Shown here one piece after another: positions 1-8,599 of a DNA stretch of 64,000 nt (position 1 is the stretch's first letter; every line of letters begins with the position of its first letter). Origin of the DNA: JACVRW01 sp046735115 (GTDB taxonomy: Bacteria; Actinomycetota; Thermoleophilia; Solirubrobacterales; Thermoleophilaceae); contig JBKPSR010000059.1 of the NCBI GenBank assembly GCA_046735115.1, forward strand, positions 1 to 64,000, written 5' to 3'. Below the pieces are notes generated by a model, which saw nothing but the letters and a program-made list of their open reading frames with translations, made no database searches and had not been told where the DNA came from. A program made the translations under genes and the position numbers.

Positions 1-1674
1 GAGCTTCTCCGGCATCTCGGCGGCGAGATCGTGCGCCTGGCTCCAGTCCGTATTCGTGTCGTAGAGCTCCCAGACGTCGTCCGCGAACGGCGGCAGAGCT
101 CCCATCACCCACGGCACGCTGTGGTTGGTGACCGCGGTCCAGCCATGGTGGTAGATGCCGCGGTTGCAGAACATCTCGAAGTACTGCGTCTCGCGGCGGT
201 CAGCCTCGGTCGTACCGTCGAACGAGTACGCCATGCTGACGCCCTCGATCGGCTGCTGGGCGACCCCATCAACGGTCGTCGGCTGGGGGAGCCCGGCGGC
301 TTCGAGCACAGTGGGGGCGACGTCGATGACGTGGTGGAACTGCGAGCGAACCTCGCCCCGCGCGTCGATCCCGCGCGGCCAGTGGACGATCGTACCGTTG
401 CGCGTTCCGCCCCAGTGCGAGGCGACCTGCTTCGTCCACTGGTAGGGCGTGTCCATCGCGTGCGCCCAGCCGACCGCGAAGTGATTGTAGGCCTTCGGTG
501 TGCCGAAGTCGTCGATATGCGCGGCCAGGAACTCGGGCGTCTCGAGCGCGGCGGCGCCGTTGAAGAGGAACGTCTCGTTGAAGGTGCCGTTGATCCCGCC
601 TTCGGCGCTCGCCCCGTTGTCGCCGATGATGTAGTAGACGAGCGTGTCCTCGAGCACACCGAGGTCGTCGAGCGCGTCGACGAGCCGTCCGATGTGGTGG
701 TCGGTGTGCTCGAGGAAGCCGGCGTAGACCTCCATCTGGCGGGCGAGAATCGGCTTCAGCCCATCGGGCATGTCGTCCCAGGCGGGAATCTCCTCGTGCC
801 GCGCCGTCAGCTCCGTATCCGCAGGCACGACTCCGAGCTCCTTCTGCCGAGCCAGGGTCTCCTCGCGCAGCGCGTCCCAGCCCTGGTCGAAGCGCCCCTT
901 GTACTTGTCCGACCACTCTGTCGGAACGTGGTGCGGGGCGTGCGTCGCCCCCGGTGCGAAGTACGTGAAGAACGGCTTGTCGGGCATGAGCGACTTCTGC
1001 TGGCGCGTCCACTTGATCGCCTTGTCGGTCATGTCCTCGCTGAAGTGGTAGCCCTCCTCCGGCGTCGCCTCGGGCTCGACCGGCGTCGTGCCCTCGTAGA
1101 CGGCTGGGTAGTACTGGTTCGTCTCTCCGCCGATGAAGCCGTAGAAGTACTCGAAGCCGCCGCCACCGGTCGGCCAGGCATCGAACGGGCCCATCGGGCT
1201 CGTCTGCCAGACCGGCACCTCGTGGCACTTACCGAACTGGGCCGTTGAATAGCCGTTCAGCAGCAGCGTTTGCGCCAGCGGCGCGCAAGTATTCGGGCGC
1301 ACCGAGCTATACCCGGGCGCCGAGGTGGCCAGCTCCGTGATGACCCCCATTCCCACCGAGTGGTGGTTGCGCCCCGTCAGCAAGGCAGCCCGCGTCGGGG
1401 CGCACAGCGCAGTCGTGTGGAAGCGGTTGTACTTCAGGCCGTTCTCTGCCAGCCGCTCCGCCGTGGGCGTCGCGCAAGGCCCGCCGAACGCGCTAGACGC
1501 GGCGAAGCCGACGTCGTCGAGCAAGATGACAAGCACGTTTGGCGCGCCCGCCGGTGGCTGCAGCGGCTCGATCGCCGGGAACGACGCGTCTGGGTCCTTG
1601 GCGTCGTATGGGAGCGTTCCTTCGAACGGCCTGTCCGGGATCGGCAGGACGTCCCGTGAAATCTGATCGGTCAC
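1..1674 (-). CDS. Arylsulfatase (Cys-type, FGly-dependent), 3' end cut by window edge
   Basis: Hydrolyses sulfate esters; family members use a formylglycine made from a cysteine. The frame is open from a GTG at 1674 (GAGGAG about 6 nt upstream, in-frame TAG just before) to the window edge, 558 codons. Visible: metal-ligand Asp pair in VILLDDVGF (residues 53-54), the sulfatase signature CAPTR with the modifiable Cys at about residue 91 followed by LLTGR, a DNGASAEGG segment, and the substrate-side KQVASHWGGTRNG. No signal peptide, so probably cytoplasmic, as in AtsA-like enzymes. The formylglycine-generating enzyme upstream on the same strand fits as its activator. The C-terminus lies outside the window. 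Family assignment is firm; substrate unknown. Confidence 0.93.
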   Translation of the reverse strand, partial: MTDQISRDVLPIPDRPFEGTLPYDAKDPDASFPAIEPLQPPAGAPNVLVILLDDVGFAASSAFGGPCATPTAERLAENGLKYNRFHTTALCAPTRAALLTGRNHHSVGMGVITELATSAPGYSSVRPNTCAPLAQTLLLNGYSTAQFGKCHEVPVWQTSPMGPFDAWPTGGGGFEYFYGFIGGETNQYYPAVYEGTTPVEPEATPEEGYHFSEDMTDKAIKWTRQQKSLMPDKPFFTYFAPGATHAPHHVPTEWSDKYKGRFDQGWDALREETLARQKELGVVPADTELTARHEEIPAWDDMPDGLKPILARQMEVYAGFLEHTDHHIGRLVDALDDLGVLEDTLVYYIIGDNGASAEGGINGTFNETFLFNGAAALETPEFLAAHIDDFGTPKAYNHFAVGWAHAMDTPYQWTKQVASHWGGTRNGTIVHWPRGIDARGEVRSQFHHVIDVAPTVLEAAGLPQPTTVDGVAQQPIEGVSMAYSFDGTTEADRRETQYFEMFCNRGIYHHGWTAVTNHSVPWVMGALPPFADDVWELYDTNTDWSQAHDLAAEMPEKL

Positions 1675-1986
1675 TCTCAGCTCCTCTACGCGCTACGCGG
1701 GGTGCCAAACGACGCGCTGGTCTCTATGCCGCGACTGTAGGCGGCACCGTGGCGGTGCGGCATCACCCGACCTGGGTGATCCCACGCCAGGCCGAAGCCG
1801 GCGTCGTAGCCAGTCCGACGTAGCGGCCGCCGCGCTCGAAGGCCTCAGGCATCATCGTGTCGGCGAGCATCGTGAGGCGGTCCGCTGACGTGGCCGGTGA
1901 GGACCAACTGATCGGCCCAGACGAGCGCGCGTGCATCGCGATGGCGCGGCAGTAGGACGGATGAACCGCGTTACGCCGCTAGCAGC
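1675..1986. other. Intergenic gap between sulfatase and FGE genes
   Basis: This 312-nt gap lies between two leftward genes. A 57-codon minus-strand frame around 1770-1940 gives a plausible peptide ending in WRGITQVG, but I recognise no family and it may be a gene remnant. A GGGTGAT..ATCACCC-type inverted repeat near 1764-1782 is visible. No tRNA or clear promoter was seen. Confidence 0.3.
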
Positions 1987-2847
1987 TCAAGCGTCGCGCA
2001 CGCATCGAAAGCCCGTGTTGCCCGTGGTGGAGTCGGGCGTGAGCGAGTTGCGCGCGGCGTTGCGGTAGCGCTCGCAGTAGGAGTGGTGGCAAAGGTAGGA
2101 GCCCCCGCGGGTCGAGCGGTTGGTTCCGCGTCGTGGGCCCTGCGGATTGGTTCGCCGGTCGCGCGCGTGGAAGTCGGGGGAGAACCAGTCCGCGCACCAC
2201 TCCCACACGTTGCCGGTGAGGTTGTGGAGCCCGTAGCCGTTCGGAGCGAATGCGTCCACGGGACAGGTTCCCTCGAAGCCGTCGGCGCATGTGTTCTCCT
2301 CGGGGAAGCGGCCCTGCCAGACGTTCATCCGGTGCTCGCCGTCCGGCTCGCGCTCGTCGCCCCAGGGAAAGACCCTGCCCTCGAGCCCGCCCCGGGCGGC
2401 GTATTCCCACTCCGCCTCCGTCGGAAGGCGCTTGCCGGCCCACGCGCAGTAGGCCTGGGCGTCGTTCCAGCTGACATGCACCACCGGGTGGTCCATGCGA
2501 TCGTCGATATCCGACCCGGGACCCTCCGGCCGGCGCCAGTCCGCGTGTTCGACCTGCCGCCACCAGGGCGCCGAAGCGACGGCGCGGGTGGGCGGGAAGT
2601 CGTCCGGGAGAAGGCCCGCGAAGACGAAGGACCAGCCGAAGCGCTCCGCCTCCGTCACGTGTTCGGTGTCCGCGACGAACGCCGCGAAGTCGGCGTTGGC
2701 GACGGCGCAGGCGTCGATCCAGAACGGGTCGAGGCGCACGCGCCGCACGGGTCCCTCGCCGTCGGCGGGGTACGGCGCAGGCGCGCCGTTGCCCATCAGG
2801 AACTCGCCGCCGTCAAGCCTGACCATCCGATCGTGGTCGGATCGCAT
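1987..2847 (-). CDS. Formylglycine-generating enzyme family protein (sulfatase maturase)
   Basis: Oxidises the cysteine in the CxPxR motif of sulfatases to formylglycine, using copper and oxygen in characterised bacterial FGEs. The 286-aa protein has the whole FGE-sulfatase fold signature: an N-terminal VRLDGGEFLMG, HPVVHVSWNDAQAYCAW, LPTEAEWEYAARGG, TGNVWEWCADWF, and C-terminal GGSYLCHHSYC with the two active-site cysteines at about residues 253 and 258, followed by NTGFRC. Retention of both cysteines separates true FGEs from the many non-catalytic relatives. ATG at 2847 has no good ribosome site; the next in-frame ATG (residue 8) is possible. It lies upstream of the sulfatase on the same strand, about 310 nt away. 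Confidence 0.93.
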   Translation of the reverse strand: MRSDHDRMVRLDGGEFLMGNGAPAPYPADGEGPVRRVRLDPFWIDACAVANADFAAFVADTEHVTEAERFGWSFVFAGLLPDDFPPTRAVASAPWWRQVEHADWRRPEGPGSDIDDRMDHPVVHVSWNDAQAYCAWAGKRLPTEAEWEYAARGGLEGRVFPWGDEREPDGEHRMNVWQGRFPEENTCADGFEGTCPVDAFAPNGYGLHNLTGNVWEWCADWFSPDFHARDRRTNPQGPRRGTNRSTRGGSYLCHHSYCERYRNAARNSLTPDSTTGNTGFRCVRDA

Positions 2848-2918
2848 GTGGTGACGATGGCGCGCCGCGGCACGGCGCGCAAGGTACGAGCACGCGAATC
2901 ACCCAGACTGCGGTTCGC

Positions 2919-2937
2919 CGCTTCCCGAGCGCTTCCA
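2919..2937. repeat. Spaced direct repeat CGCTTCC-N4-CGCTTCCA, copy 1
   Basis: Two CGCTTCC units 11 nt apart (CGCTTCC, CGAG, CGCTTCCA). The same arrangement recurs at 3642-3660 and 6044-6062, only in the degraded 2.9-6.1 kb stretch. One helical turn of spacing would suit a protein-binding site; function unknown. Confidence 0.45.
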
Positions 2938-2950
2938 GATGCCCGCACTA

Positions 2951-3135
2951 TCAGTTTCCATGTCCGCCGACGCCTCTCGCCGCGCTGGCACCGAGGACGA
3001 CGCCGAACACGATCGCCACCCCGGCGGCGACCGGCAGCGGCAGTCGGTCTCCCTCGACGACCTACGGCGCGCGAGGACGATGCCAGAGCCGGTCGCTATC
3101 GCGACGATCACGCCGTAGATCGCTGCGTCCTTCAC
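2951..3135 (-). pseudogene. Small two-helix membrane protein, apparently frameshifted
   Basis: A GTG at 3135 overlaps the TGA of the upstream membrane gene as GTGA, the usual coupling in this genome. The frame starts VKDAAIYGVIVAIATGSG, a clear hydrophobic helix, then turns polar after about 25 residues. A shift into the neighbouring frame gives LPVAAGVAIVFGVVLGA, a second helix, ending at TGA 2951-2953. Without a shift the frame runs on to 2899 as low-complexity sequence. Read as a frameshifted gene or a sequencing error. No family recognised. Confidence 0.35.
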
Positions 3136-3443
3136 GTCGACACCGGCGTAACGAACGTCGCGGCATACGGAACCATCAGCAGGGCAGGGAACCACCCGAA
3201 CCGGATCCCGGCGCCAGCGATGGCCCCAGCGGCCGCCAGCAGAGCCGCCCACCACCAGTCATAGGCGGTGAACGCTCCGAGTCCTGCCGCCACTCCGATC
3301 ACCAGGGCGACATACAACATCCGGCGAGCGCCACCGATCTTGGACCCGACAGCGCCGAGCACAAGCCCGATGAACATCGCCGCCACGCCCAGCGACCCCA
3401 CCAGTGCACCGATCAGCAGCGCAGGCCAAGACGACAGCCACAA
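3132..3443 (-). CDS. Small integral membrane protein, unknown function
   Basis: Encodes up to 103 residues with about four hydrophobic stretches (PALLIGALVGSLGVAAMF, MLYVALVIGVAAGLGAF, WWAALLAAAGAIAGAG, FPALLMVPYAATFV). The amino-acid pattern looks like a real membrane protein and not a GC-rich shadow frame. The start is uncertain: TTG at 3443 is the first available, but an overlapping frame just upstream (from 3519) also encodes a hydrophobic helix starting MHILGAVLVAVVLA, so the true N-terminus may have been separated by a frameshift. It is coupled by GTGA to the next small membrane gene. No family recognised. Confidence 0.45.
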   Translation of the reverse strand: MWLSSWPALLIGALVGSLGVAAMFIGLVLGAVGSKIGGARRMLYVALVIGVAAGLGAFTAYDWWWAALLAAAGAIAGAGIRFGWFPALLMVPYAATFVTPVST

Positions 3444-3641
3444 GTACAGCGCCGAGAATGTGCATCACCCGCCGCGCGCCTGACGGCTTGTCCGCTCCTG
3501 CGGTGTCCACGCCCACCATGGGCCGAGCACATCATCGCGCGTGCCGGAGTGGGGCAACGCGGCGAGGCGCTCCGCATGCGCTTTCCATGCGACGGAGCAC
3601 TCCCTCGTCGAGTTGCGTTTTGAGCCGGCGCAACCGGTCGG

Positions 3642-3660
3642 CGCTTCCACGACGCTTCCA
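3642..3660. repeat. Spaced direct repeat CGCTTCC-N4-CGCTTCCA, copy 2
   Basis: Same spacing and unit as the copies at 2919 and 6044 (spacer ACGA). It is in the same orientation and about 75 nt from the tRNA-Val remnant. Confidence 0.45.
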
Positions 3661-3733
3661 CAGCACCATCCGGGAGGCGTCCGTCCGCCAGCGCGATGGC
3701 AGAGATTCCGCTTCGGAAGCGCACTCCTGAGAA

Positions 3734-3806
3734 TGGCGGTGCCCGGCCCGAACGGGCGACCTCCTGCTTGTAAGGCGCGAGCAGCTGCTGCGCCGTGCTG
3801 CCGCCT
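3734..3806 (-). pseudogene. tRNA-Val(UAC)-like pseudogene / candidate attachment-site remnant
   Basis: The minus strand carries a near-intact 3' half of a tRNA-Val: anticodon loop CTTACAA (UAC), 3' strand GCAGG of the anticodon stem, variable loop, a perfect T-arm (GCCCG, TTCGGGC, CGGGC) and ACCGCC of the acceptor. The 5' half (D-arm and 5' anticodon strand) does not fold. About 30 nt match the 3' end of the intact tRNA-Val at 8600-8672 with one mismatch, in the same orientation. The anticodon loop and stem differ, so it is not a simple copy of that gene. A duplicated tRNA 3' end is typical of integrated elements, but no integrase lies between them. Confidence 0.55.
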
Positions 3807-3944
3807 GTCGCCCAGGCCGCTCGGCGAGCGCATGTCAGCACATCCTGCTGCGCTCTGCTTGCGGGCTTCCCGCCGTGGCTGTCGCCGGCCATGCCATAGT
3901 GGGCGACCCTCCGCAGAGCGTCGATCACCCCGCGTCCGTGGTGG

Positions 3945-4390
3945 CCGCGATGTACGTCAGCTCGTTGCTCATCTTGACGCTCCTCGGCGGTGGGCAAGGA
4001 ACCGGGCTGGCGCGGCTTCGCGCTGCCTCGGATGCAGGAGCGCTCAGGACCCATGAAAGCGAGCATCCTCCTCGGCGTGATCTGAGGCGTCTGGCATCTG
4101 CCGCTCTTCGCCGTCGTACCGGACTACGTCAACTCCGATTCAGGCTTCATCAACACCGCGCTGATGTTCATCGCCTTCACCGTGTGCTTCACGATCGGGT
4201 TGTCCGTCACTTCGCCTGGCTCTTCAATCACACTCAGGGCAGCGTCCTGCTCGCCATGCCGGCGCACTGGCTCCGTCAGCGCCGCCACCGGCTTCGCGCC
4301 ATCTACGGCGCTACCGCTGGCGCTCACCTTCGTCGCGGTGGCCGTGCTGGCGGTCAGCATCGTCATAGCGACCCGCGGGCAGCTCGGCGA
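3945..4390 (+). pseudogene. CPBP (CAAX/Abi) family intramembrane protease, inactivated
   Basis: Pieces of one CPBP protease are spread over three frames. In order: a helix SSLLILTLLGG, motif 1 EPGWRGFALPRMQ (about 3999-4037), motif 2 GVWHLPLF, a helix INTALMFIAFTVCFTIG, then AWLFNHTQGSVLLAM after one shift, and NAATGF-type sequence plus a final helix LALTFVAVAVLAVSIVIA after another. A TGA at 4083-4085 sits where the family has Trp (GVIWGVWH). At least three lesions make this a decayed gene, or a very poor assembly. Family members are multi-pass membrane proteases of about 220-280 residues; only the C-terminal two thirds are visible. Confidence 0.7.
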
Positions 4391-4679
4391 CCCATCGAGG
4401 GGCCCAGCCGAACAAGCTCGAGATCGAGTGCGCACAGATCGCACCTTCATGCGGCGTCCTGACCCGTCCGCCGGCCACGACTCCTGGGAGCCGGTCGCGC
4501 GCGAGGTTCGGTCAGCGATTGTCACTTGGGTAGTTCGCTCAAGCAGGTCTCGGTTTCCTACGGTTGTCGTGCCCCCAGGCAGGTGCGACGCTCAGAGTCG
4601 AACGCGAGTCGGAGAAGTGCTGCAGACCCTTCTAGAGCTACCGCGCCCGCGCCGGCCACACGGACCGCGCCCCGGTCGC

Positions 4680-5837
4680 GTGGGAGCACCGACGCGCGGT
4701 CGGGTGGCATATCTCGACAAACTGAAGCTGCTACTAGTCGCGGTGATCATCGCCGGCCACGGCGCCCTGGCGTATGGGGACCTGGAGAGCGCGTGGCCTT
4801 ACCAAGACGTACAAGAGGTCGAGCTCGCGGGGGTCACCAACGTAGCGCTGTCAGCGGTGGTCCTTCCGGCCGCCCTGTTTGCGATGGGTCTGTTCTTTCT
4901 TATCTCCGGGCTGCTCACACCCGGTTCCGTGACACGCAAGGGCGCACGAACGTTCGCGCGCGATCGCATCATCCGGCTCGGAGTGCCGCTGGTCGTGTGG
5001 ACGCTGGTCCTCTGGCCTGCAGCGATCTGGGCGGCTCACCTGGCGGCGGGAGAGACACATTCGCTCTGGTGGCCGATCAGGCACGCCGATCCCGTTCTCG
5101 ACACCGGCCCGATGTGGTTCGTCGAGGTGCTACTCGTCTACTCGCTCGCCTACGCTGCCCGGCAACATTGGCGCCAAAGGCACGGAGAGCGTCTCAGCGT
5201 CACTCGGGCTCGCAGCGCGCCCGTGTCCGGTCGGACGCTCGCAACCCTCGCGTGCGCAATCTCGGTGGCCACCATTCTGGTGCGGATGGTCTTTCCGGCC
5301 GGCAGTGGTCAGATCGGGCAATCCCACCTGTGGCAGTGGCCGCAGCTCGTGGCGATGTTCGGACTCGGCATCGTGGCTGCCGGCCGCGGCTGGCTTGACA
5401 CAGTGCCGGATCGGATCCGTCGCGGCTGCGGCTTCGCCGCCTTGGGCGGCATCGCCGCGTTCGCCGTGCTGGGCGCAACGATGGCCGCCAGCGGCGTCGA
5501 CGGGGATGTCCTCTTCGACCTCCGGCTGCACTGGGCACCGCTCGCACTCGCCGCGATCGAGGGTCCGCTCGCGGTCGGCGCGTCCGTGTGGCTGATCGCG
5601 CTAGCGCAACAACGCCTGAACCGCCCGCCAGGCGCATTCGGTCGCGGACTGGGGCGCAGCGCCTACGGTGCGTTCCTCCTCCAAGGGCTTGTCCTAATCG
5701 CGCTGATGATCGCGATGCGACCGATAGGACTTTCCGCTGAGATCAAGGCCCTCGTTGTGGCGTGCCTTGGGGTTGCCGGCTCGTTCGGGCTCTCCTGGCT
5801 GCTCATCAGCCGCACGCTGCTCGGCCGGGTCCTTTGA
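4680..5837 (+). CDS. Acyltransferase 3 family membrane protein (OpgC-like)
   Basis: A multi-pass membrane O-acyltransferase of the acyltransferase_3 family; such enzymes transfer acyl groups to cell-surface glycans or lipids, with the substrate not predictable here. The domain begins YLDKLKLLLVAVIIAGH, with the conserved His of helix 1, and continues through FAMGLFFLISGLLTPGS, an RDRIIRLGVPLVVW segment with the conserved Arg, GPMWFVEVLLVYS and about ten hydrophobic helices in all. The open frame reaches back to 4164, but the first 170 codons translate remnants of the CPBP pseudogene, so GTG 4680 (or 4704) is the likely start, giving about 385 aa. No clear ribosome site. It appears intact although its neighbours are degraded. 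Confidence 0.82.
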   Translation: MGAPTRGRVAYLDKLKLLLVAVIIAGHGALAYGDLESAWPYQDVQEVELAGVTNVALSAVVLPAALFAMGLFFLISGLLTPGSVTRKGARTFARDRIIRLGVPLVVWTLVLWPAAIWAAHLAAGETHSLWWPIRHADPVLDTGPMWFVEVLLVYSLAYAARQHWRQRHGERLSVTRARSAPVSGRTLATLACAISVATILVRMVFPAGSGQIGQSHLWQWPQLVAMFGLGIVAAGRGWLDTVPDRIRRGCGFAALGGIAAFAVLGATMAASGVDGDVLFDLRLHWAPLALAAIEGPLAVGASVWLIALAQQRLNRPPGAFGRGLGRSAYGAFLLQGLVLIALMIAMRPIGLSAEIKALVVACLGVAGSFGLSWLLISRTLLGRVL

Positions 5838-6043
5838 GGTGCGCGAGAGTCGACGAGGGTGACGGCGGCCCGCTCGGGCTAGCCGAAGCTCGCCACGCGC
5901 GCCGACACCGGTTGTTAAGTCGGCCGGGACTTCGCACGCGCCCTCGCCGCCGACTGGCACGGCACTGTTCGCTGAATCTCCGAGAACCCCCCGACGCGCG
6001 CCCCACCGAGGACCCGACCAGATACATAACGCCAGCGGGCTGC

Positions 6044-6062
6044 CGCTTCCTGAGCGCTTCCA
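6044..6062. repeat. Spaced direct repeat CGCTTCC-N4-CGCTTCCA, copy 3
   Basis: Spacer TGAG. With flanks CC before and CA after, it is the closest match to copy 1 at 2919-2937. Confidence 0.45.
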
Positions 6063-6127
6063 CACGCTTTAGAGTCTCGGCTGGCTCCGACGATTCCCTG
6101 GGCTGCACGCTCGCCGCGCCCGGCGAA

Positions 6128-6158
6128 ACTGGCCACAGCCACTACTGTGGCAACCAGT
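6128..6158 (-). terminator. Probable terminator of the CocE-type hydrolase gene
   Basis: Inverted repeat with a perfect inner stem GCCACAG / CTGTGGC around a 6-nt loop and outer ACTGG / CCAGT arms. It starts about 10 nt past the hydrolase stop codon and is followed on the minus strand by TTTCG. The weak T-tract makes it a moderate call. Confidence 0.55.
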
Positions 6159-6168
6159 CGGCGACCGC

Positions 6169-8565
6169 TCAGCCGCCGTTCGAGGCGATGGTGTAGCGCC
6201 GGCTCGGCTCGCCACGCAGCGCCGTCGGCGGCGGCAGCGGCGTCCCCTGGGCAGTCGCGCCGGCTACGACCGGGAGGACGAGCTTCGACGCCAGCCGGCC
6301 CCCGAGCGCGACCGTGTTGCGCGCGCGACCACGGTCCACGGTGGCGAACTGCCAGCGCGGGCGGTCGCCACCCGTCGCTTCGACAGTCACGCGGATCCGA
6401 GAGCCGGCGCGGAAGGCGTGGGCCACCGGCCAGATCGGCACCCGCACGAGGGTGAAGCGTCCGCGCGGCAGCGGCGCGGCGTCGCGGTGCCGGTGCGTCG
6501 GCACCGGGTCGATCGAGGTCGACCGGCGCGCGTCGAGCTTGCGGTGCGATGCGCGTAGCCAGCCGGTCTGCACGTAAGTCTCGTTGCCGTCGGGCCGCAC
6601 CTCGCTGAGCGTCACCTGCAGGTCGGTATCGCGCGCCGAGGACCGTAGGTGAAGGTCGAGGCTAGAGGGCCCGGCGATCACCACGTCGCGCGCCAGCGGC
6701 TGTGACACCCAGCCGAGCCCCTTGCCGGCGGCGACCGGCGCCCAGTTGTACGGCGGTTGGGCCTTCCAGGCATCGGCCTCGCCGTTGCCAGGGAGCGTCT
6801 GCGCTGGACGCGCGCTCGGGTCGGCTACATAGCTCGCCACACGTCGCCTTGCAGGCTTGCGGCCGAGCGCGCCGTTCGAGCGCAGGAAGTAGCGCGTGCC
6901 GCGCACCGCGCGCGGTGGCCAGGCGCTGTAGCTCAGCTCCCATGTCGCGCCGATGGAGCCCAACCCCTGCGGCCCGGCGCCGTTGTCCATCAGCAGTCGC
7001 ACGTGCGGGTCCTCGCGAAACTCCGCCTTGGCCGCGGTGACGCTGGTGAAGCTTGCGAAGCGCGACTGCTGCACCGGCGCCGCACCCGCGTCCGCGAGGA
7101 AGCGATACAGCTCGCCGCTCAGCGCGATGACGCTCGGCGGGATGCGCGGAATCTCGTTCCCGACGTACAGCTTGAGGAACTCGACCCAGCGGGTGATTGT
7201 GCTCGGCCCGAGTGAGTCGGCGTGTACCCCGTTCTGGAGCGAGATGAAGACGTTCGGCCTGCCGTTCAGCGCGCCGAGCGCCTCGGGAAAGTGCCCACCC
7301 ACCTGCTCATCGTGGAACTGCCCGACGAGGAAAACCGGCACGCGCGCACGCGCCAGCCAGGCACCAGGCGAGCGAGGCCCGGAGAGCGACGGCGTGCGGA
7401 ACGGCTCCCTGCGCTGGATCCGCAGCGCGTTCTGGGTCTGCAGCCTCAAACGCTGGTTGGCCAGGCAATGCTTGTCCCCCATCCGCACGAGCTCGCGCGC
7501 GTAGGGCTGGCCACCCGCGGGCGCCGGCCTCGCGTCTTCCATCCGGTCCCGCAGCCAGCTCCGGCCAAAGCCCGAGTTGAGGATGCCACCGGGGTAGCCG
7601 GGTGCGGTGTAGAGGTCGTCGGTCACCGACATCGGCGCGATCGCCGCGAGGTGCGGCGGCCGCGTGCCGGCGACGAACAGCTGGCTGATGCCGGAGAACG
7701 AGATCCCCGCGAGGCCGACCCTGCCGCCCTTCACCCACGGCTGCGCGGCCACCGTCTCGACCGCGTCGTAGCCGTCATAGGTCGTCGGTAGGTCGAACAG
7801 GTCGAACACGCCGCCGGAGCAGCCCGAGCCGCGCATCTGCACGCTCACGACGGCGAAGTCCAGCATCGGCGCGATCAAAGAGCCGACAGCCGTGCCCTTG
7901 GCCGGCGCGAGTGGGTCCGGCTCGGTGCTCCCGCCGGTCAGTTGCTTCAAGACCGAGTCGAGAAGGTCGTGCGGAGCCGCCACCTGATAGCCGGAGTACT
8001 CGATCAGGGTCGGGAACGGCCCGTCGGCGAGCGTCTTGCCGCGTGGCAGCCGGACCGTCATCGCCAGCTCCACCCCGTCGCGCATCGTCACGTAATTGAG
8101 CCCCTGATGCAGGGTCTTCCGGCGATAGAACGACGGCTTCGGGTTCTGCCCCGCGCGCAGCACACGGAAGGCCTTGCTCCGCTGTGACCGCCCACCCGCT
8201 ATCCGCCGGACCGTGTAGCCGCGGCCGGGTGCGACGCTGCGGAATATCTCGCTTCCGAGCCGGTCGGCACGCCCGCTGCTCACCACGCGACCGTGAGCGT
8301 TTACGAGCTGGAGCCGCTGGCCTCTCTTCGCGTCGAGTACATAGGCGTCGCGGATGCCGCCGCGGGCCTTGAATGCAGCCGCGGCGGTTGACGGGACGAG
8401 TACGCCCACCGCGAGAAACACCACGAATGCGACAATCAGCTCGAGCGGTCGGCCTGCGCGCCGAGGCCGACGACCCGGGACCCGCAGTGCTCGCGGGTCA
8501 GCGCAACGGGAACTCCGCGCCGTAACTATGGCGTGCTTCAGCGGAACATCTCCCTTTCCAGCCAT
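6169..8565 (-). CDS. CocE/NonD-type serine hydrolase (X-Pro dipeptidyl-peptidase S15 family), secreted or anchored
   Basis: Alpha/beta hydrolase of the S15/CocE group, which cleave esters or acyl-amino bonds. The 798-aa product has a basic N-terminus, then a hydrophobic segment at about residues 42-63 (LIVAFVVFLAVGVLVPST) ending in an Ala-rich site, so it is exported or membrane-held. After a beta-rich N-terminal region come MRDGVELAMTVRLPRG, MRGSGCSGG (about 244-252), the nucleophile elbow GISFSG (Ser about 289) and a likely catalytic His in NGVHADS. The C-terminal third is the jelly-roll domain (LDLHLRSSARDTDLQVTLSEV). The first 40 residues are unusual; AAAGGGAG just inside the frame hints that initiation could be slightly downstream. 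Confidence 0.85.
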   Translation of the reverse strand: MAGKGDVPLKHAIVTARSSRCADPRALRVPGRRPRRAGRPLELIVAFVVFLAVGVLVPSTAAAAFKARGGIRDAYVLDAKRGQRLQLVNAHGRVVSSGRADRLGSEIFRSVAPGRGYTVRRIAGGRSQRSKAFRVLRAGQNPKPSFYRRKTLHQGLNYVTMRDGVELAMTVRLPRGKTLADGPFPTLIEYSGYQVAAPHDLLDSVLKQLTGGSTEPDPLAPAKGTAVGSLIAPMLDFAVVSVQMRGSGCSGGVFDLFDLPTTYDGYDAVETVAAQPWVKGGRVGLAGISFSGISQLFVAGTRPPHLAAIAPMSVTDDLYTAPGYPGGILNSGFGRSWLRDRMEDARPAPAGGQPYARELVRMGDKHCLANQRLRLQTQNALRIQRREPFRTPSLSGPRSPGAWLARARVPVFLVGQFHDEQVGGHFPEALGALNGRPNVFISLQNGVHADSLGPSTITRWVEFLKLYVGNEIPRIPPSVIALSGELYRFLADAGAAPVQQSRFASFTSVTAAKAEFREDPHVRLLMDNGAGPQGLGSIGATWELSYSAWPPRAVRGTRYFLRSNGALGRKPARRRVASYVADPSARPAQTLPGNGEADAWKAQPPYNWAPVAAGKGLGWVSQPLARDVVIAGPSSLDLHLRSSARDTDLQVTLSEVRPDGNETYVQTGWLRASHRKLDARRSTSIDPVPTHRHRDAAPLPRGRFTLVRVPIWPVAHAFRAGSRIRVTVEATGGDRPRWQFATVDRGRARNTVALGGRLASKLVLPVVAGATAQGTPLPPPTALRGEPSRRYTIASNGG

Positions 8566-8599
8566 TGCCTATGCAGGGCGCGAGGCGCACTCGCAGTGA

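Larger units (their letters stand above)
3444..3944. other. Non-coding, degraded stretch with a tRNA remnant
   Basis: No convincing coding frame. It holds the second CGCTTCC repeat pair, a tRNA-Val-like remnant (listed separately) and a short inverted repeat CCGCTTCGGAAGCG near 3707-3722. Several overlapping frames are open only because of high GC. Confidence 0.4.
5838..6168. other. Non-coding gap between convergent genes
   Basis: Lies between the rightward acyltransferase and the leftward CocE-type hydrolase. It holds the third CGCTTCC repeat pair and a terminator-like hairpin next to the hydrolase stop codon. No gene seen. Confidence 0.45.
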
